NCBI RefSeq assembly: GCF_043951915.1
Contig: NZ_JBINJD010000142.1
Span: forward strand, 1-12,799
Direction of reading: 5' to 3'
DNA from: Alienimonas sp043951915
Lineage (GTDB): Bacteria > Planctomycetota > Planctomycetia > Planctomycetales > Planctomycetaceae
Length of the DNA: 12,799 nucleotides
The notes below the pieces were generated by a model. It saw nothing but the letters and a program-made list of their open reading frames with translations, was not told the DNA's origin and did no database searches. Numbering within the stretch: position 1 is the first letter of the stretch; the number at the start of each line of letters is the position of its first letter. The translations under genes were made by a program, and so were the position numbers. Of the stretch, positions 7,720 to 12,799 are shown piece after piece.

Positions 7720-7914
7720 ATGACCGACGCCAAAGTCCGCCACCTCGTGTCCGTCAAAACGGAACTGGCCGAGAAGTACGTCCGCAAGGCCCGCACCTCG
7801 AACAGCGTCACCAAGCGCCGTCAGTTCGAGAACCGCGCCCGCACCCACCGCCGCAAGGCCGAGGCCCTGAACGCCCTGCTGGCCCACCGCGAACGCGAAG
7901 CCGTGGCGGCCTGA
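7720..7914 (+). CDS. Small very basic hypothetical protein (64 aa)
   Basis: Not recognised. The ATG at 7720 gives a 64-residue product with about 17 Lys/Arg plus several His. It is predicted to be helical throughout: VRHLVSVKTELAEKYVRKA (6-24), a short TSNSVTK break, then RRQFENRARTHRRKAEAL (33-50) and LNALLAHRERE. The spacing of Leu/Val/Ala suggests a helical hairpin with a strongly positive face, consistent with binding nucleic acid or ribosomes (inference only). No signal peptide and no cysteine. It stands alone between two hairpins (7648-7670 and 7943-7974), so it is probably its own transcription unit. No Shine-Dalgarno sequence is visible. The longer ORF overlapping it in another frame is Pro/Arg-rich noise. 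Confidence 0.72.
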   Translation: MTDAKVRHLVSVKTELAEKYVRKARTSNSVTKRRQFENRARTHRRKAEALNALLAHREREAVAA

Positions 7915-7942
7915 GGCCGAACTCCGTCTCTAACGAATGCGA

Positions 7943-7974
7943 TAACGCCGAGGCCCCGCAGGGCCTCGGCGTTA
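7943..7974 (+). terminator. Perfect 14-bp hairpin after the 64-aa gene
   Basis: Left arm TAACGCCGAGGCCC (7943-7956), 4-nt loop CGCA, right arm GGGCCTCGGCGTTA (7961-7974), no mismatch. It starts 28 nt after the stop of the 64-aa gene. It is followed by AGTCGTGCG rather than a T-run, like the other plus-strand stems here. Confidence 0.65.
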
Positions 7975-8247
7975 AGTCGTGCGCTGCGCAAAAAATGATC
8001 CCCCGCGGCCGGTCGGGCCAAGTGCACTGACCCGTGGAAACCACGTGGGCGCCGCGGCCCCGGGTTGCGTGATCCGCTGCAGGCCCTGTCTTCCGAAGAA
8101 AACCGGGCAAGGCGGCTATACGCGCGGCCGAGGACTCGAGGCTCCCTCTGTCAGTACCTGTAGGGTCGGCAAATGGAACCGACTCAACACGCGGGAGATC
8201 ACACGCAGTTTACCGCAGACCGCCGCGAGACCCAACGCGGGTTCGCC
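7975..8247. other. Gene-free stretch with several potential RNA stems
   Basis: No convincing coding frame. Notable elements: a CGTGG-AAA-CCACG hairpin (8033-8045); the 8-nt palindrome AGTGCACT (8021-8028); a possible long-range 7-bp pairing of CTGACCC (8027-8033) with GGGTCGG (8163-8169); and a TCTT-CCG-AAGA hairpin (8089-8099). I looked for SRP RNA, tmRNA, RNase P RNA and tRNA consensus segments on both strands and did not find them. It could hold a small RNA or be a plain spacer. Confidence 0.3.
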
Positions 8248-8329
8248 GAATGAGGAATGAAGAATGTCGAATGACAAAAAACCGGCGAGCGGGCCGCTTT
8301 CGTCATTCGACATTCCTTATTCGACATCC
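8248..8329. repeat. Palindrome built of tandem heptamers (GAATGAN/GAATGTC)
   Basis: The left arm (8248-8275) is four abutting 7-mers: GAATGAG, GAATGAA, GAATGTC, GAATGAC. The right arm (8302-8329) is four 7-mers in the opposite orientation: GTCATTC, GACATTC, CTTATTC, GACATCC. The inner 14 nt of each arm pair perfectly (GAATGTCGAATGAC with its complement), and the outer units pair imperfectly. The 26-nt centre is AAAAAA plus a GC-rich stem. Similar ATTCGTCATTCG-type intergenic repeats are, from memory, common in planctomycete genomes. Confidence 0.8.
8276..8301 (-). terminator. Intrinsic-terminator-like stem with T6, minus strand
   Basis: Read on the minus strand, AAAGCGGC, loop CCGCTC, then GCCGGTTT form an 8-bp stem with one mismatch, ending in a run of six T. 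It is nested in the centre of the heptamer palindrome and lies 37 nt past the stop of the DUF4912 gene, so it is a good candidate for that gene's terminator. Confidence 0.55.
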
Positions 8330-8337
8330 CCGCCCCC

Positions 8338-9519
8338 TTACACGCCGACGGTCGCCGGCTTGGGCTCCATGACCTTCTTCTGACGGGCGATGCCGAGGGC
8401 GACCGTTTGCTCCGTGGTGCGGTCCGGGGAGACGCAAACCGCCGGGATCACGTGGCGGCCGTCGCCCAGCCGCATCTTCACGGCAAAGCGGCCGTCGGGT
8501 CCGACCCGCACGGCGTCGCCGCCGAGGGAGACGTGGGCGTCCGGGTCGGCGGTGCCGCGGATCAGCAATTCGGTCTCGACGGTGAACGGCTTGGCGGAGC
8601 CGTCCTCGCCCACGCCGTAGGCGGCGCCGGCGTAGTCGGCCCGCAGCGATTTGAACTTCTCGAACATCGGATCGACCGACGCCGGCCGGCTGGGGGCGCC
8701 GAGGCCGCGGTCCGTCGGGGCGGCGGAGACCTGCGGGCCCAGACCGCCGGTGCGGGCGAACTGCACCCGTTCGGCCGCCTTGGAGCCCGGCCGCGGGGTC
8801 GTCACCCGGCGGCTCTTCGCCAAAGGGAAGAAGGAGCCGCTCTCGGCCAGGAAGCCGATCTGCACCCGGAAGGTCGCCGGCGATTCCTCAACCGGCAGGA
8901 ACCAGTGATCGGTCTCGCCGTGAATGGGCACGTCAGCGAGGACCGTTTCGCTAGTGCTTTTCGTCTCGTGGGTGTGAACCTTCATCAGGCGGAGGACCGG
9001 CTTGGCCCGATGCCAGTCGCTGCCGAGCCCGGCGGCGGCCCGCTGCACCGTGCAGCGCTTCAGCACCCAGCGGACGTGAATCCACTGCGGGTCATGGGCG
9101 ACGGCGTCCAGCTCCTCCGTCGCCGGCGTGCCGCTGCCGACGGTCGAGATGTCCTTCCGCGGATCCTTGATCGGGTCGTGCACGGCGACCGCGGCCGGCT
9201 TGGCCGCCGGGGAGCCGGCCGTGCCGCCGGAGCCGGCGGAGGCCTCCCGCGGGTTGGTCGCCTCCGCTTTCGCCGGCGCCGCGGCGACCGGCCCACGGAC
9301 CGCGGCGGGGGGCGGCTTGGGAGAGGTCCGGGCAACGTCCGCGGCGGGGGCGTTCGACTTCTTCACCGGCAGCCGGTTGCGGGCCGAGGTGCGGAAGACG
9401 TCCATCAGCGCCTCGATCAGCTCTTCCTTCCTCATCCCGTGCCAGCCGCTGACTTGGTGCTCCTTGGCCATCGCGGCCAGGTCTTTGCGGGTGCTGGAAC
9501 GCAGGGTCTCGACGGACAC
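8338..9519 (-). CDS. DUF4912 domain protein with N-terminal Rho_N/SAP-like domain
   Basis: Function unknown. The 393-residue protein starts at the GTG at 9519, which has the clearest Shine-Dalgarno in the window (GAGG at 9532-9529, 9 nt spacer). Domains: a Rho termination factor N-terminal-like helical motif (about 4-42: TLRSSTRKDLAAMAKEHQV... GMRKEELIEALMDVF), typical of small nucleic-acid-binding modules; an Ala/Pro/Lys-rich linker (43-125); a DUF4912-like domain (about 138-242) with WIHVRWVL, a central SETVLADVPIHGETDHWFLPV and FRVQIGFLAESGSFFPLAKSRRVTTPRP; a variable linker; and a C-terminal beta-rich segment (about 311-378: LLIRGTADPDAHVSLGGDAVRVGPDGRFAVKMRLGDG) of Ig/carbohydrate-binding appearance. 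No signal peptide, so probably cytoplasmic. The nucleic-acid link is inference from the N-terminal module. It is divergent from the ATP synthase operon. Confidence 0.87.
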   Translation of the reverse strand: MSVETLRSSTRKDLAAMAKEHQVSGWHGMRKEELIEALMDVFRTSARNRLPVKKSNAPAADVARTSPKPPPAAVRGPVAAAPAKAEATNPREASAGSGGTAGSPAAKPAAVAVHDPIKDPRKDISTVGSGTPATEELDAVAHDPQWIHVRWVLKRCTVQRAAAGLGSDWHRAKPVLRLMKVHTHETKSTSETVLADVPIHGETDHWFLPVEESPATFRVQIGFLAESGSFFPLAKSRRVTTPRPGSKAAERVQFARTGGLGPQVSAAPTDRGLGAPSRPASVDPMFEKFKSLRADYAGAAYGVGEDGSAKPFTVETELLIRGTADPDAHVSLGGDAVRVGPDGRFAVKMRLGDGRHVIPAVCVSPDRTTEQTVALGIARQKKVMEPKPATVGV

Positions 9520-9604
9520 GGGCTCTTTCCTCGTTCAACAGGGAGGGGGAAGACCGGCGAACGGGGACCAACCCCGCGGCCGGGGCGGGGTCAGGGGCGG
9601 GCAC

Positions 9605-9637
9605 GAAAAAACGGCGGCCGCGGGGAGCGGTCGCCGT
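9605..9637 (-). terminator. Intrinsic-terminator-like hairpin with T6 on the minus strand (possible attenuator)
   Basis: Plus-strand arms ACGGCGGCCGC (9611-9621) and GCGGTCGCCGT (9627-9637) with loop GGGGA form 11 pairs with one G-T position; on the minus strand that position is an A-C mismatch. On the minus strand the stem runs directly into six T (9611-9606). It lies about 86 nt upstream of the DUF4912 start codon in the same orientation, so it either ends an unseen minus-strand transcript or acts as a leader attenuator. Confidence 0.55.
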
Positions 9638-10045
9638 GGTGATCGTGTCGCGGGTTCGCGTCGCGGGAGGACGCCGGGCCGGGGAGGGTCACGGCCCGCG
9701 GAACAGCGGGGGAGAGTGTGGGCGGAGCCGCTGCCGACGCTTGGCGAAGGGGGGCGAACGACCGCATGGCGGACGGCTCCTGCATGCCGGGAGGCCGATC
9801 GCACCACGGAGCGACCGCCCGGAACCACGTGGCGGCCGTCCCGGCCGGGGCCCGACGACGCGCCGGACCGCACATGTCACGGGCGTCCCGCCCGAAATCG
9901 ATTCGACAACACCAAGACGCTCATCCACTGTGTCGCCGTTGCGACTGCGAGACGAACGGGCGTGCCGATCGGGTGACACATTACGGGAGGAATCCCCACC
10001 CCGCAAGCCCGCCGGCGGACAAACGGACGACCAGAGAACGTAACC

Positions 10046-10062
10046 CCTGTCATATTCACAGG
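10046..10062. promoter_or_regulatory. Inverted repeat CCTGT-N7-ACAGG upstream of the ATP synthase operon
   Basis: Perfect 5-bp arms flank CATATTC in the only AT-rich patch before the operon, about 72 nt upstream of the proposed first start codon. CATATT occurs again at 10068-10073. It could be an operator, part of the promoter, or a small RNA stem. Short arms make chance plausible. Confidence 0.3.
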
Positions 10063-10133
10063 TTGCACATATTGGAGCCCGCCGATCGACAGGCCGGTTG
10101 ACGGGGCACCCCATCCGCCGGACGCTGCCTCTC

Positions 10134-10463
10134 GTGTCCGCAACGCCCCCTGATCCGCCCGCCCCGCGTCAGACCGACGACGCCCCCGGCGCCGCCCCGG
10201 GACGGGAGCCGCGACGAGACGACCGCTCCTCGGTCTCGAAGGGGGTGCAGTGGGCCAGCGTCGGCACGACGATCGCCATGGAGATGGCCGGCGCCCCGCT
10301 GATCGGCTACGGCGTGGACTACCTCACCGGCTGGTTCCCCTGGGCCACGCTGGCGTTCACCGCGGTCGGCTTCTGGCTGGGCGTGAGCCAACTGATCGCC
10401 GCGGCGAATAAAGTGAGCAGCGGCTCAGGCCCCAGCGGCGGCATGCGTGGGCCGCGACGGTGA
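10134..10463 (+). CDS. AtpZ/AtpI-family F0F1-ATPase accessory protein
   Basis: Small inner-membrane protein encoded at the head of many atp operons and implicated in ATP synthase assembly or in Mg/Ca transport (known for the family). With the GTG at 10134 it is 109 residues: a Pro/Asp/Arg-rich cytoplasmic N-terminus (1-35), the family signature SVSKGVQWASVGTTIAMEMAGAPLIGYGVDYLTG (33-66, first membrane helix about 40-58), a second helix (about 68-91: PWATLAFTAVGFWLGVSQLI) and a short basic tail. A TTG at 10098 would add 12 residues; neither start has a Shine-Dalgarno. Its stop overlaps the next gene's start as GTGA, indicating translational coupling. Confidence 0.87.
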   Translation: MSATPPDPPAPRQTDDAPGAAPGREPRRDDRSSVSKGVQWASVGTTIAMEMAGAPLIGYGVDYLTGWFPWATLAFTAVGFWLGVSQLIAAANKVSSGSGPSGGMRGPRR

Positions 10464-10918
10464 CGCGGCGGTCGTTCCGCCCTGACTTCGGCCCAGCTGA
10501 ACGGTGGATGGCCAGAGCCCAAGCCATTCATGCCACGGCGGTGCTCGGAGTCGTTGGAGCCGGTTGCACCATTCTGTCGCAACTCGATGGCCGCCCCTTC
10601 CCCGTCACCGGTTGGGTCGCGGCCGGGGGATTGTGCTGCGCCCCGGGGGCGATCGGCCTTGTGGCCGCGGTGAAGTCTCGGGCTCAGCTCGGCGTGCCTG
10701 TGGCCGTGGCGGGGGCGTTTTTGGCGAGGCTTGCGGCCCTGGGGCTGCTTGTCGCTGCGCCGCTAGCACAAAACGGACGGGTGGGCACGGAAATGGCCCT
10801 CCTCATGCTCGCCGGACTGCTGGCGGGGTTCTCTGCGGAGGCGCAGTTGGCGTGGCGGCCGCCGCAGCCGCGAGAATCGGCGCCTCCCGAACCGACGCCG
10901 CCGTCCGACGCCGGGTGA
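10460..10918 (+). CDS. AtpI-like ATP synthase accessory membrane protein
   Basis: A 152-residue hydrophobic protein with four predicted membrane helices (about 22-41, 47-70, 77-101, 109-130) and a Pro/Glu-rich cytoplasmic tail. Sequence motifs are weak. The assignment rests on four helices, a basic N-terminus (MTRRSFRPDF) and position: it is translationally coupled to the AtpZ-like gene (4-nt GTGA overlap) and ends 3 nt before the subunit a gene, exactly where the ATP synthase subunit I gene sits in atp operons. Subunit I family proteins help assemble the c-ring in some bacteria (known for the family). It could also be a lineage-specific membrane protein that took this slot. Confidence 0.75.
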   Translation: MTRRSFRPDFGPAERWMARAQAIHATAVLGVVGAGCTILSQLDGRPFPVTGWVAAGGLCCAPGAIGLVAAVKSRAQLGVPVAVAGAFLARLAALGLLVAAPLAQNGRVGTEMALLMLAGLLAGFSAEAQLAWRPPQPRESAPPEPTPPSDAG

Positions 10919-10921
10919 GAG

Positions 10922-12223
10922 GTGCGACCGTCGGGACGTTGGCGTCGGAGGCGGCCCGCCAGTACCGTCCCGGCCCCGCCCGCCCGTCTCCAGCCCTCAC
11001 CCGCCCCGCGGATGGCCGCCGTCGCCCTCGTTATCGCCGCCCTTGGAGCCGCCCACGTCGCCGACGACGCGGGGCACGCCCACGCGGAACCGGAGACCGT
11101 CGCCGCCGATCACGCCCTCGGCGAATCCGCCGAACACGGCGGGGAGCACGGGGCGGAGCACGCCGATCACTCCGCGGACCCGTTCCACCACGTCCGGGAC
11201 GCGACCTATTTCGAACTGCCGTTCCACCGCTCGGTGGAACTCCCGGAAATCGGCTGGCTGCCGTCGCCGGAAAAGATCCTCATGAAGCTGAACGGCACGC
11301 TCCCCGAGGGGGTCGGCGTGATGGGCTTCCAGTTGACGAAGTTCATGGTTCTGCAGGTGGTCGCCGCCGTGCTGGCCGCCCTGATCTTCATCCCGCTGGC
11401 GATCAAGATTCGCAACGGCGATCCGATCCGCGGGCGGTTCTGGAACTTCTGGGAGACGGTCCTCGTCTTCATCCGCGACGAAGTGGTGCGGCCGACGATC
11501 GGCGATCACGACGCCCACGGCCACGCCGGGGACGCCAACGACCACAGCACGAACATGGGGCAGCACGCCGAAGGGCACTACAACCCCGCCAGCGCCGACC
11601 CGCTCAAAGAGGCGAACTTCGACCTCGACACCGCCGGCACCAGCGTGACGCCCGGCCCCGCGGCCGGACACCCGGCGGACAAGTTCCTGCCGCTGATCTG
11701 GTCGCTGTTCATCTACATCCTGTTCTGCAACCTGCTGGGCTCGGTGCCCTGGCTCGGCACGCCCTCGGGCAACATCAACGTCACCGCCGTGCTGGCGCTG
11801 GTCGTCTTCGCCTCGGTGCTGTACTGCGGCATCAAGGAGAACGGGCCGATCGGCTTTCTAAAGAGCCTGATCCCCGGGATGGACGTGCCGTCGGCGATGA
11901 AGCCGGTTCTGTACCCGATGATCTGGCTCATCGAGGCGATGGGACTGCTCATCAAGCACTGCGTGCTGGCGGTCCGGTTGTTCGCCAACCTGATGGCCGG
12001 GCACGTCGTGCTGGGCCTGATGCTGGGCTTCATCGGCGTGGCGTTCTCCGACTTCGTCTGGCCGGAGGAAGGCTCCTCGATCCTCGGCTACACAATCGTG
12101 GCCGGAAGCCTGCTGGGGCAGATTTTCGTGGGCCTGCTGGAGCTGTTCGTGGCGTTCATGCAGGCCTACGTGTTCTCGTTTCTGGCGACCCTGTTCATCG
12201 CGGGGGCGGTACACCCGCACTAA
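10922..12223 (+). CDS. atpB: ATP synthase F0 subunit a, with His-rich N-terminal and loop segments
   Basis: Stator channel subunit that carries protons to and from the c-ring. Numbering from the GTG at 10922 (433 residues, long against about 230-280 usual). Core evidence: FNLLGSVP-like FCNLLGSVP (268-276), the essential arginine R352 in AVRLFANLMAGH, H361 in place of E. coli Glu219, E407 in LLELFVAF in place of E. coli His245 (the paired swap seen in many homologues), and Q414 in FMQAYVF. Odd: a leader with a hydrophobic run (31-44) and then ten His in residues 45-90, plus a further His/Asp-rich insertion (about 194-252, seven His) between the first and second core helices. By family topology the first should be extracytoplasmic and the second cytoplasmic. 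An ATG at 11012 is an alternative start that keeps the hydrophobic run. It lies 3 nt after the AtpI-like gene. Confidence 0.95.
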   Translation: MRPSGRWRRRRPASTVPAPPARLQPSPAPRMAAVALVIAALGAAHVADDAGHAHAEPETVAADHALGESAEHGGEHGAEHADHSADPFHHVRDATYFELPFHRSVELPEIGWLPSPEKILMKLNGTLPEGVGVMGFQLTKFMVLQVVAAVLAALIFIPLAIKIRNGDPIRGRFWNFWETVLVFIRDEVVRPTIGDHDAHGHAGDANDHSTNMGQHAEGHYNPASADPLKEANFDLDTAGTSVTPGPAAGHPADKFLPLIWSLFIYILFCNLLGSVPWLGTPSGNINVTAVLALVVFASVLYCGIKENGPIGFLKSLIPGMDVPSAMKPVLYPMIWLIEAMGLLIKHCVLAVRLFANLMAGHVVLGLMLGFIGVAFSDFVWPEEGSSILGYTIVAGSLLGQIFVGLLELFVAFMQAYVFSFLATLFIAGAVHPH

Positions 12224-12229
12224 CGCGCG

Positions 12230-12256
12230 GCCCCTCCCCGAACTTGGGGGAGGGGC
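12230..12256. repeat. REP-like 10-bp perfect hairpin between atpB and atpE
   Basis: GCCCCTCCCC (12230-12239), loop GAACTTG, GGGGAGGGGC (12247-12256), perfect. It begins 6 nt after the atpB stop. The CCCCTCCCC...CTTGGGGGAGGGG layout is the style of dispersed REP-like intergenic hairpins, and its overlapping frame reads as the familiar SPNLGEG peptide of such repeats. In place it may slow transcription or protect upstream mRNA ends. Confidence 0.65.
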
Positions 12257-12270
12257 GAAGAACCGCGGCG

Positions 12271-12291
12271 GGGTCGGTTGCATTCCGACCC
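12271..12291 (+). promoter_or_regulatory. Second hairpin in the atpB-atpE spacer
   Basis: GGGTCGG (12271-12277), loop TTGCATT, CCGACCC (12285-12291), perfect 7-bp stem, 15 nt after the first hairpin. No T-tract follows. It is probably an mRNA structure element of the operon; attenuation versus processing cannot be told apart. Confidence 0.45.
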
Positions 12292-12381
12292 TGCCCCCCG
12301 CACCTTTCCCGCCCCGCCCGGGTTCCCCGTCCGCCCGCCCCGGCGACGTCGAGCAGGGCGGACCCTTGATCACCTCACCCC

Positions 12382-12398
12382 GCCCGGCGACGCCGGGC
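12382..12398 (+). promoter_or_regulatory. Third hairpin, 24 nt upstream of the atpE start
   Basis: GCCCGGC (12382-12388), loop GAC, GCCGGGC (12392-12398), perfect 7-bp stem. It ends 24 nt before the GTG at 12423, close enough to affect ribosome access to atpE. If the TTG at 12366 were the true start, this stem would be inside the coding sequence. Confidence 0.4.
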
Positions 12399-12422
12399 CC
12401 ATCCCCCCGACGAGACCCCACC

Positions 12423-12779
12423 GTGCTTCGGACGTTCCGGCCCACCCTCGTTCCCGCGACCGGCCTCAAGGCGTTCGCCGCCGCCCTGTTCGCCCTCATG
12501 CTGTTCCCGAGCGTCGCCGACGCCCAGGTGATCAGCCCCGATTACACCGCCGAGGAAGCCGCGACCGTCGCGGACAGCGTGGACGGCACCGAGGTGATCG
12601 GCATCGGCCTGGCCGTGATCGGCGGCGGCCTCGGCATCGGCCTGATCGGCTTCGCCGCCACCGGCGCCATGGCCCGTCAGCCGGACGTCGCCGGCCAGAT
12701 CCAGACCGCCATGATCATCGCGGCGGTGCTGATCGAAGGCGCCACGATCATCGGCCTGGTGTTCTGCCTGATCGCCTGA
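12423..12779 (+). CDS. atpE: ATP synthase F0 subunit c with signal-peptide-like leader
   Basis: Forms the rotating proteolipid ring. From the GTG at 12423 it is 118 residues: a basic, hydrophobic leader ending in ADA (1-34: MLRTFRPTLV, then LKAFAAALFALMLFPSVADA), a short acidic stretch (36-56), helix 1 with the Gly-rich packing motif (about 57-80: GIGLAVIGGGLGIGLIGFAATGA), the polar loop RQPD (85-88), and helix 2 with the ion-binding carboxylate Glu105 in LIEGATIIGLVF. Residues next to Glu105 (Gly-Ala) do not match the Ser/Thr Na+ signature, so proton coupling is likely (inference). A TTG at 12366 would add 19 Pro/Arg-rich residues and spoil the leader, so I prefer 12423. Downstream atp genes lie beyond the window. 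Confidence 0.95.
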   Translation: MLRTFRPTLVPATGLKAFAAALFALMLFPSVADAQVISPDYTAEEAATVADSVDGTEVIGIGLAVIGGGLGIGLIGFAATGAMARQPDVAGQIQTAMIIAAVLIEGATIIGLVFCLIA

Positions 12780-12799
12780 CGTCGCGGCCGGCGCCCGCC

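Larger units (their letters stand above)
9520..10133. other. 614-nt gene-free divergent spacer upstream of the ATP synthase operon
   Basis: ORFs here are Arg/Pro-rich and match nothing I know. The spacer carries the Shine-Dalgarno of the minus-strand DUF4912 gene (9529-9532), a minus-strand T6 hairpin (9605-9637), a G-rich stretch near 9700-9760 that loosely resembles the REP-like element at 12230-12256, and, close to the operon, an AT-richer segment (10040-10075) with an inverted repeat. Promoters for both flanking units should lie here, but no confident -35/-10 pair is visible. Confidence 0.5.

Noticed and set aside
8086..8112. Resemblance to the SRP RNA tip (CCGAAGAAAACCGGGCAAGG)
   Set aside because: The order and spacing of the GGTCAGG, GGAA-loop and AGCAGCC elements are wrong on both strands.
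8407..9642. Plus-strand ORF (411 codons) opposite the DUF4912 gene
   Set aside because: The minus-strand frame has a Shine-Dalgarno, a Rho_N-like module and a DUF4912-like domain; this frame is Gly/Arg-rich.
9650..9668. GGGTTCGCGTCGCGG as a tRNA T-arm
   Set aside because: The flanking 5-mers do not pair and no acceptor or anticodon arm is present.
9591..9875. Minus-strand ORFs in the spacer before the atp operon (94-141 codons)
   Set aside because: Several overlapping frames are equally open, as expected in GC-rich DNA. None has a recognisable domain or Shine-Dalgarno, and one would contain the T6 hairpin.
10504..12369. Long plus-strand ORF (621 codons) across the atp genes
   Set aside because: Out of frame with AtpI-like and AtpB, whose correct frames show membrane helices and catalytic residues. 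Its end reads through the REP-like hairpin.
1..12799. Defence island, CRISPR array, prophage or insertion sequence
   Set aside because: No spaced direct repeats, transposase, integrase, nuclease or toxin-antitoxin signature was found; the genes are housekeeping or planctomycete-type hypothetical.

Overview
The window is GC-rich, densely coding bacterial DNA that looks like a planctomycete chromosome (inference). The grounds are: extensive GTG/TTG start use with few Shine-Dalgarno sequences; a Rho_N-like/DUF4912 protein; an ABC ATPase whose Q-loop reads YMPD, paired with a large GPLDYxLVHRLL-type membrane protein; F-ATPase subunits a and c with unusual N-termini; and intergenic tandem 7-mers of the GAATGAC/GAATGTC type. 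No transposase, integrase, CRISPR array, tRNA or rRNA was seen. This is core chromosomal DNA, not an obvious mobile or defence island.

Layout. 1-1291 (minus): 5' part of dnaX (DNA polymerase III gamma/tau), running off the window start. 1404-2240 (plus): an unrecognised four-helix membrane protein whose 3' end encodes a perfect 14-bp hairpin. It converges on 2263-3237 (minus), a secreted protein with a helical N-half and a Pro-rich tail of repeated YRPAP motifs. 3498-4241 (plus): a COG0400-like serine esterase, divergent from the secreted protein across a 260-nt spacer with repeated CAAATC/GATTTG boxes. 4362-6623 and 6613-7614 (plus): an overlapping pair, a large exported/membrane protein and an ABC-2-type ATPase, with no separate permease gene. 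7720-7914 (plus): a 64-aa very basic protein with hairpins on both sides. 7915-8337: a gene-free stretch ending in a palindrome built of heptamers. 8338-9519 (minus): a Rho_N-like + DUF4912 protein. 9520-10133: a 614-nt gene-free divergent spacer hiding a minus-strand intrinsic-terminator-like hairpin. 10134-12779 (plus): the start of an ATP synthase operon, AtpZ-like - AtpI-like - atpB (subunit a) - atpE (subunit c). The remaining F0/F1 genes are presumably beyond the window end.

The clearest functional unit is the ATP synthase operon. The two accessory proteins (AtpZ/AtpI-like) are translationally coupled, followed 3 nt later by subunit a, then a 199-nt spacer with three hairpins before subunit c. 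Subunit a carries two His-rich segments, and subunit c carries a signal-peptide-like leader. The second unit is the ABC ATPase plus membrane partner. I found no convincing novel defence or biosynthetic system. The items most worth following are the cryptic minus-strand terminator at 9605-9637, the heptamer palindrome at 8248-8329, the His-rich subunit a, the structured atpB-atpE spacer and the permease-less ABC pair.
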